From Bacteroidetes bacterium UBA7674 (GTDB lineage Bacteria > Bacteroidota > Bacteroidia > Chitinophagales > Chitinophagaceae), in NCBI GenBank assembly GCA_002483105.1, contig DLHG01000013.1, forward strand, positions 248,001-312,000: a DNA stretch of 64,000 bases, written 5' to 3'. Every line of letters begins with the position of its first letter. Position 1 is the first letter of the stretch. The position numbers and the translations under genes are program-made. This document shows, one piece after another, positions 59,834 through 64,000 of the stretch. The notes under the pieces are model-generated. The model ran no database searches. It worked only from the letters and a program-made list of their open reading frames with translations, and was not told where the DNA came from.

Positions 59834-60421
59834 ATGAACTGGCTGCAAACACCCATTATTCTCCAGGGAAGTAAAGTAAGGCTCGAACCACTGAACAGGG
59901 AGCATTTTGAGGCGCTGATGAGAATAGCCCAGGCTACAGAAATATGGACACATTTTTCGGTAAATGGCGCTAATCCCGACATATTGGTAACCGAGTTGAA
60001 AACTGCCCTTGCCAAGAGAGCTTCAGGGGAGCAGTATCCTTTTGTGATCATTGATATGGCGAATAATAAAATCATAGGGAGCACCCGTTTCATGAATATC
60101 TTCCCGGAGCACCGCAAACTGGAGATCGGCTGGACCTGGTACGACCCCGCATACTGGGGTACGGGTTATAATATAGAATGTAAATATCTATTATTGTTTT
60201 ATTGCTTTGAGGTTCTTAAGTCCGTTCGGGTGGAAATATTGACAAACGAGAAAAATGAGAGAAGCCGCGCCGCCATCGAAAAGATAGGAGGCAAGTTCGA
60301 AGGCATCCTCCGCAATGACCGTATGCGCTCCGATGGCACACTCCGTAATACTGCTATATATTCTATTATACCGGAGGAATGGGAAGAGGTGAAGAGTATG
60401 CTGGAGGGGATGGTGAAGTAA
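59834..60421 (+). CDS. GNAT acetyltransferase (RimJ/RimL type)
   Basis: 195 residues. The GNAT core 'IIGSTRFMNIFPEHRKLEIG' plus 'TYDPAYWGTGYN'-type loop (here 'YDPAYWGTGYN') and the CoA-binding 'NEKNERSRAAIEKIGGKFEG' match the acetyltransferase_3 subfamily. It transfers acetyl from acetyl-CoA to an unknown amine. Single gene. Confidence 0.9.
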   Translation: MNWLQTPIILQGSKVRLEPLNREHFEALMRIAQATEIWTHFSVNGANPDILVTELKTALAKRASGEQYPFVIIDMANNKIIGSTRFMNIFPEHRKLEIGWTWYDPAYWGTGYNIECKYLLLFYCFEVLKSVRVEILTNEKNERSRAAIEKIGGKFEGILRNDRMRSDGTLRNTAIYSIIPEEWEEVKSMLEGMVK

Positions 60422-60494
60422 TTCTGTTCACCTGTAAACAACCCCATTTTTTGATTGTTGAATTTGGGATTTTGAACTTAGCAAAGCGCTCTCG

Positions 60495-60528
60495 TTGAGC
60501 AAAGCGAAACAATTTTAAAGTACTTTTG
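60495..60528 (+). promoter_or_regulatory. purM promoter
   Basis: TTG 60495-60497, 23 bases, perfect TACTTTTG 60521-60528, five bases before the ATG at 60534. Confidence 0.5.
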
Positions 60529-60533
60529 CGCCA

Positions 60534-61703
60534 ATGGCAGACAATAACCGTTACAACCAGAGGGGCGTTTCAGCCCAAAAGGAAGATGTTCATAAAGCAA
60601 TAGCAAAGCTGGACAAGGGACTTTATCCTAACGCTTTTTGCAAAATATACCCCGACTACTGGGGGGGCGATGACGAATTCTGCAACCTGATGCACGCCGA
60701 TGGCGCGGGTACCAAATCGATACTCGCTTATATGTACTGGAAGGAAACCGGTGACCTTAGCGTATGGAAGGGTATAGCTATAGACTCCATCGTGATGAAC
60801 ATAGACGATCTGCTATGTGTAGGAGCTGTTGGCCCGTTCACTTATTCTTCTACCATAGGTCGCAACAAGCACCTGATCCCCGGTGAAGTTATTTCTGAGT
60901 TAATTAATGGAACACAATCATACTTCGACAGGCTGAAAGACTACGGTATAGATGTACTACTTATGGGCGGCGAGACCGCTGACGTAGGTGATGTGGTGCG
61001 TACCGTGATAGTAGATGGCACGATGGCTTGCCGTATGCGCAGGGATAAACTGGTGACCACCGAAAAGATGATACCCGGCGATGTACTGGTATCGCTCGCC
61101 AGCTACGGGCAGGCAACATACGAAGACGAGTACAACAGCGGTATGGGCAGCAACGGCCTTACCAGCGCCCGCCACGAACTGCTCAAAAAAGAATACAAAA
61201 CAAAATATCCGGAAAGTGTTGACCCTAATCTTCCCGACGAAGTAGTATACAATGGCTCTTATGGCCTGACCGATGCTACTAGTACTCCGCTGGACATGGG
61301 TAAGATGATATTATCGCCAACACGCACTTATGCGCCCGTGGTATTGAAAGTACTGCAACAGCATTTTGATAAGATACATGGCATCATCCACTGTAGTGGA
61401 GGTGGCCAGAGCAAATGTCTGCATTACCTGCCGAGTCCGCTAAGGGTGGTGAAGAACAATTTATTGCCTATTCCTCCGTTATTTGACCTGATACAAAAGT
61501 CGGCGGGTACTGACTGGAAAGAAATGTACCAGGTCTTTAATATGGGGCAACGACTGGAGTTCTTCACAGATAAAGAAACTGCCGAAAGCATCATCGAGAT
61601 ATCCAAAGGCTTCAATATAGAGGCGCAAATAAGCGGATATGTGGAAAAAGCGGAGAAAAAAGAGGTGGTTATCGAAAGTCCGTACGGAACTTTCACTTAT
61701 TAA
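60534..61703 (+). CDS. purM: Phosphoribosylformylglycinamidine cyclo-ligase (AIR synthase)
   Basis: 389 residues. ATP-dependent ring closure of FGAM to AIR in purine synthesis. Conserved segments are 'HADGAGTKSILAYMYWKET', 'DSIVMNIDDLLCVGAVGPF', 'LLMGGETADVGDVVRT' and 'CSGGGQSKCLHYL'. The length exceeds the E. coli enzyme slightly, typical for this phylum. No other pur gene adjacent. Confidence 0.94.
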   Translation: MADNNRYNQRGVSAQKEDVHKAIAKLDKGLYPNAFCKIYPDYWGGDDEFCNLMHADGAGTKSILAYMYWKETGDLSVWKGIAIDSIVMNIDDLLCVGAVGPFTYSSTIGRNKHLIPGEVISELINGTQSYFDRLKDYGIDVLLMGGETADVGDVVRTVIVDGTMACRMRRDKLVTTEKMIPGDVLVSLASYGQATYEDEYNSGMGSNGLTSARHELLKKEYKTKYPESVDPNLPDEVVYNGSYGLTDATSTPLDMGKMILSPTRTYAPVVLKVLQQHFDKIHGIIHCSGGGQSKCLHYLPSPLRVVKNNLLPIPPLFDLIQKSAGTDWKEMYQVFNMGQRLEFFTDKETAESIIEISKGFNIEAQISGYVEKAEKKEVVIESPYGTFTY

Positions 61704-61769
61704 TGAGTTTGGCACTAAAAATGCAGTACTATCCTAAATCAAAAAGCAATACACCTAAAAACAACACTT

Positions 61770-62630
61770 ATGCGTTTAAAAGCAATACTCTTATCAGCAT
61801 TTGCCCTTATCTCTCTATCCGCTTCCGCGCAAGACAAAATATTTAAAAGGAGTGGAGATATCATAGAAGGCAAAGTAAAAGAAGTAAACACCCGCACGAT
61901 ATCTTACAAAAGACAAGACAACCCTGATGGTCCTGATTATGTGGTAAACAGGAGCGAAGTAACTAAGATACAATACCAGAATGGTAGTGAAGACTACATA
62001 AGCAACAACCCGCAAAGGGACGATAAGGCTCCCATACACTCAGAAAGACAACGCCCGCAAATAAAGTATGGTGGTAACATCATTAGTGCGGCGCTTATCA
62101 ATCTTTCAGAAATGGGTTATGGTGTTGGTCTCGCATATGAGCGTTCACTGGATAAGAGAGGTATGATCAGTTTTTATCTTCCTGTAAATGTTTGCCTGGG
62201 TGGACTTGGTAGTAACAATTATAGTTATAATGGTAACTATAATTCACGCAACCGTACTATCTACCAGTTCCTGCCGGGAGTAAAATTCTATCCTACCGGA
62301 AACCAGGGCAAAGTACGTTATGCTGTTGGCCCTCAACTGGTGTACGAAACAGGAACTATCGAAAGGGAACAGTGGATATACGACCCCTTAAGTTCATGGG
62401 GTGGTGGTGGATACTACCAAACGGGAAATGTAGATATGAGCAAGCTGGGTGTAATGATCAATAACTCGGTGAACATGTATCCTACACAGCACTTGTTCAT
62501 TGGCCTTGACCTTGGCCTCGGTCTTCCTTACAGCCATAAAGAAGAGAACCTTTCTACAGGTGTTATGGAAGAAAGAGGAACGGACGCTCCATTGGTGCAG
62601 TTCAACTTCCGTTTCGGTTTCAGATTTTAG
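61770..62630 (+). CDS. Exported outer-membrane-like protein, unknown function
   Basis: 286 residues. Signal peptide 'AILLSAFALISLSASA', then a short N-terminal region 'FKRSGDIIEGKVKEVNTRTI' (about 22-80), widely found as a repeated small beta domain ahead of barrel proteins in Bacteroidota. The C-terminal 170 residues alternate for an 8- to 10-strand barrel, ending 'APLVQFNFRFGFRF' (aromatic terminal residue). No enzyme motif. Confidence 0.8.
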   Translation: MRLKAILLSAFALISLSASAQDKIFKRSGDIIEGKVKEVNTRTISYKRQDNPDGPDYVVNRSEVTKIQYQNGSEDYISNNPQRDDKAPIHSERQRPQIKYGGNIISAALINLSEMGYGVGLAYERSLDKRGMISFYLPVNVCLGGLGSNNYSYNGNYNSRNRTIYQFLPGVKFYPTGNQGKVRYAVGPQLVYETGTIEREQWIYDPLSSWGGGGYYQTGNVDMSKLGVMINNSVNMYPTQHLFIGLDLGLGLPYSHKEENLSTGVMEERGTDAPLVQFNFRFGFRF

Positions 62631-62653
62631 TACAATTCTATCTCTATAATACG

Positions 62654-62685
62654 ATAGCTCTGCATAAACGCAGGGCTATTTTTTT
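62654..62685 (+). terminator. Terminator after the outer-membrane-like gene
   Basis: A 10-bp stem ATAGCTCTGC/GCAGGGCTAT (one G-U) with a 6-base loop and T6. Confidence 0.85.
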
Positions 62686-62688
62686 GTG

Positions 62689-62725
62689 GTAGCGTCCTCA
62701 CGGCTTTCTGCCGTCAGCACGCGTT
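62689..62725. repeat. GTAGCGT-flanked palindromic repeat, copy 2
   Basis: GTAGCGTCCTCACGGC, T-rich loop, GCCGTCAGCACGCGTT; matches 26390-26426 in nearly every position. The far GCGT/ACGCTAC arm is missing here. Confidence 0.75.
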
Positions 62726-62742
62726 ATGTGCTCAATGCTCAA

Positions 62743-63297
62743 TCAATACAACGGGTTTGCCACCATGTGAAATACGGAGTTGATCTCTACTGTTGTGCCC
62801 GGTGCAGGTACACGATTAAAGTGGCCTACCAGTTTTATGTTCATCACATCAGCGAGGAAGTATGGTTTCAGGCTTTGTTGACTGCAGGTGAGCGCCAGGC
62901 TATCGCCACCAACCCTGCCTAAAGAGTAAGCAGCCAATACCTCCGGTTGCCCTTGTGCAGATATATATACCCGCACGGTATCGAGGAAGTCAATGCTTTC
63001 TGTAGAGGGGGAGAGTATTTTCATCATAAGTTTAGAGAGCTGCACACTTACAATATTGTCAGCATCGGTATTGTACTCGGCCATATATTGGCGGGAATTG
63101 GTCGTTATCCCAATCGGGCCAATGGTAGCTTTATAACCACCAAACGGTATGGGTACACCTTCTTCATACACCACAGGCATAGTTACCTGGGTACTGTAAG
63201 GAATGTCTATATTAATGTTAGCCAGGCTCTTCAGCTTCTTACACCCGAATACAGGCAGGGTCGCCAATGCCAGTATTCCTATCACTATCCGCTTCAT
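62743..63297 (-). CDS. Putative lipoprotein of unknown function
   Basis: 184 residues. Lipobox 'LPVFGCKK' (Cys about 19). The beta-rich mature part ('VYEEGVPIPFGGYKATIGPI', 'VRVYISAQGQPEVLAAYSLG') suggests a small jelly-roll or Ig-like domain. The family is unknown to me. Located between the GTAGCGT-type repeat and the mtaB start, with about 75 bases to the latter. Confidence 0.8.
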   Translation of the reverse strand: MKRIVIGILALATLPVFGCKKLKSLANINIDIPYSTQVTMPVVYEEGVPIPFGGYKATIGPIGITTNSRQYMAEYNTDADNIVSVQLSKLMMKILSPSTESIDFLDTVRVYISAQGQPEVLAAYSLGRVGGDSLALTCSQQSLKPYFLADVMNIKLVGHFNRVPAPGTTVEINSVFHMVANPLY

Positions 63298-63357
63298 AGT
63301 ATCATCCTTTTATGGGTAACAGGTATAATATCGAGCCAGCAATAGCCAAAATATGCC

Positions 63358-63365
63358 TAAATTTG
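63358..63365 (+). promoter_or_regulatory. -7 box of mtaB
   Basis: A perfect TAAATTTG 7 bases before the ATG at 63373. No -33 TTG in the usual interval. Confidence 0.4.
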
Positions 63366-63372
63366 CGCCCTC

Positions 63373-64000
63373 ATGTCAGTAAAGACAGTCGCATTTCATA
63401 CACTGGGCTGCAAGCTCAACTATTCAGAAACTTCCACACTTAGCCGCACGCTGGAAGCGGATGGCTTTGTGCAAAAGGATTTTGAAGAGAAGGCCGACGT
63501 ATATGTGATCAATACCTGCTCTGTAACTGACAATGCCGATAAAGAATGCCGCTATCTTGTCCGTAAGATACAGAGGCGCGCACCGGAGTCGCTGGTGGTG
63601 ATCACCGGCTGCTATGCACAACTGAAACCCAAAGAGATCGCTGCAATAGAAGGGGTGGACCTGGTATTAGGTGCTGCTGAAAAATTCAACATATCCCAAC
63701 ACCTCCGTGAACTCTCTAAAGGTGACAGCGCCAAAATATGTTCCTGCGACATAGAGGAAGTGCAGGGTTTCAATAGCTCTTATTCGCTTAATGACCGCAC
63801 CCGTACTTTCTTAAAGGTGCAGGACGGTTGTGATTATAACTGTGCTTTCTGTACTATCCCATTAGCACGTGGGCATAGTCGCAGTGATAGTATAGAAGGG
63901 GTGCTCCGCAATGTGCGGGAACTGGCCGCAACAGGAACCAAAGAAATAGTGCTGACAGGTATCAACCTGGGAGACTTTGGTAAAGGCTACGATGGCGGTA
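63373..64000 (+). CDS. mtaB: tRNA methylthiotransferase MtaB, N-terminal part (runs off window)
   Basis: Open to the window end, 209 codons visible. MiaB-like radical SAM enzymes add the methylthio group to t6A37 or i6A37 of tRNA. The N-terminal [4Fe-4S] cysteines are C13 ('HTLGCKLNYSE'), C49 ('NTCSVTD') and C80 ('ITGCYAQ'); radical SAM cysteines are C153, C157 and C160 ('GCDYNCAFCTIP'). The wording 'HTLGCKLNYSE' and 'GCYAQLKP' favours MtaB (t6A) over MiaB. The C-terminal TRAM domain lies outside. Confidence 0.93.
   Translation, partial: MSVKTVAFHTLGCKLNYSETSTLSRTLEADGFVQKDFEEKADVYVINTCSVTDNADKECRYLVRKIQRRAPESLVVITGCYAQLKPKEIAAIEGVDLVLGAAEKFNISQHLRELSKGDSAKICSCDIEEVQGFNSSYSLNDRTRTFLKVQDGCDYNCAFCTIPLARGHSRSDSIEGVLRNVRELAATGTKEIVLTGINLGDFGKGYDGG

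Overview
The window looks like chromosomal DNA of a Bacteroidota bacterium, most likely of the Chitinophagaceae/Chitinophagia. Four signs support this. Several secreted proteins end in type IX secretion (T9SS) sorting domains. Promoters read TTG-N(17-23)-TAnnTTTG. Carboxypeptidase-regulatory-like domains and a TonB-dependent receptor with such a domain are present. The housekeeping genes are of the types usual in that phylum. The species cannot be named from sequence alone. No rRNA, tRNA, insertion sequence or CRISPR array was seen.

Layout. 0-7.5 kb: the end of a repeat protein, an NlpC/P60 hydrolase, RNase Y, a type II NADH dehydrogenase, an AT-rich secreted protein boxed by two matching hairpins, OsmC and a YitT-type membrane protein. 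7.6-16 kb: a giant outer-membrane protein, an orphan MlaF-like ATPase, sucD, a lipoprotein, PaiB and AnmK. 16-19 kb: four consecutive minus-strand genes with carboxypeptidase-regulatory-like domains; two carry an unnamed Cys-rich N-terminal module. 19-23.4 kb: a CoA-binding protein, the CbpA/CbpM chaperone pair, a thiolase and a beta-barrel protein. 23.5-27.7 kb: an acyl-carrier-protein-based lipid or polyene set (ACP, LpxL-like acyltransferase, FabZ-like dehydratase, secreted protein, hotdog thioesterase, ketosynthase) that resembles part of an aryl-polyene/flexirubin locus.

27.9-36.3 kb: M20 amidohydrolase, SPOR protein, DeoC, isocitrate dehydrogenase, a PhoR/PhoB-like two-component pair, a coiled-coil protein, a PolB-like exonuclease and HolA. 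36.3-37.7 kb: an accessory island with an inverted repeat, two helically phased short-repeat tracts and a low-GC AbiV-like (HEPN) abortive-infection gene. 37.7-47.1 kb: Kup, DusB, an NHL/T9SS protein, a divergent DoxX/HxlR pair with a near-palindromic operator, a phosphodiesterase, a frameshifted DUF4406-like gene, a thioester-reductase-like dehydrogenase and a second isocitrate dehydrogenase of a different subfamily. 47.3-59.8 kb: surface and secretion genes (T9SS cargo, a His-rich protein + TonB receptor + lipoprotein operon probably handling metal), a TMTC-like glycosyltransferase and LpxK. 59.8-64 kb: GNAT, PurM, two envelope proteins and the start of MtaB.

The most unusual material is non-coding. 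It includes the 10/11-bp alternating ACTGC array upstream of the AbiV-like gene, several dispersed palindromic repeat families (some at stop codons), a possible structured small RNA near 12.3 kb, the HxlR operator, and a recurrent -7 box placed so close to the start codon that leaderless transcripts are implied.
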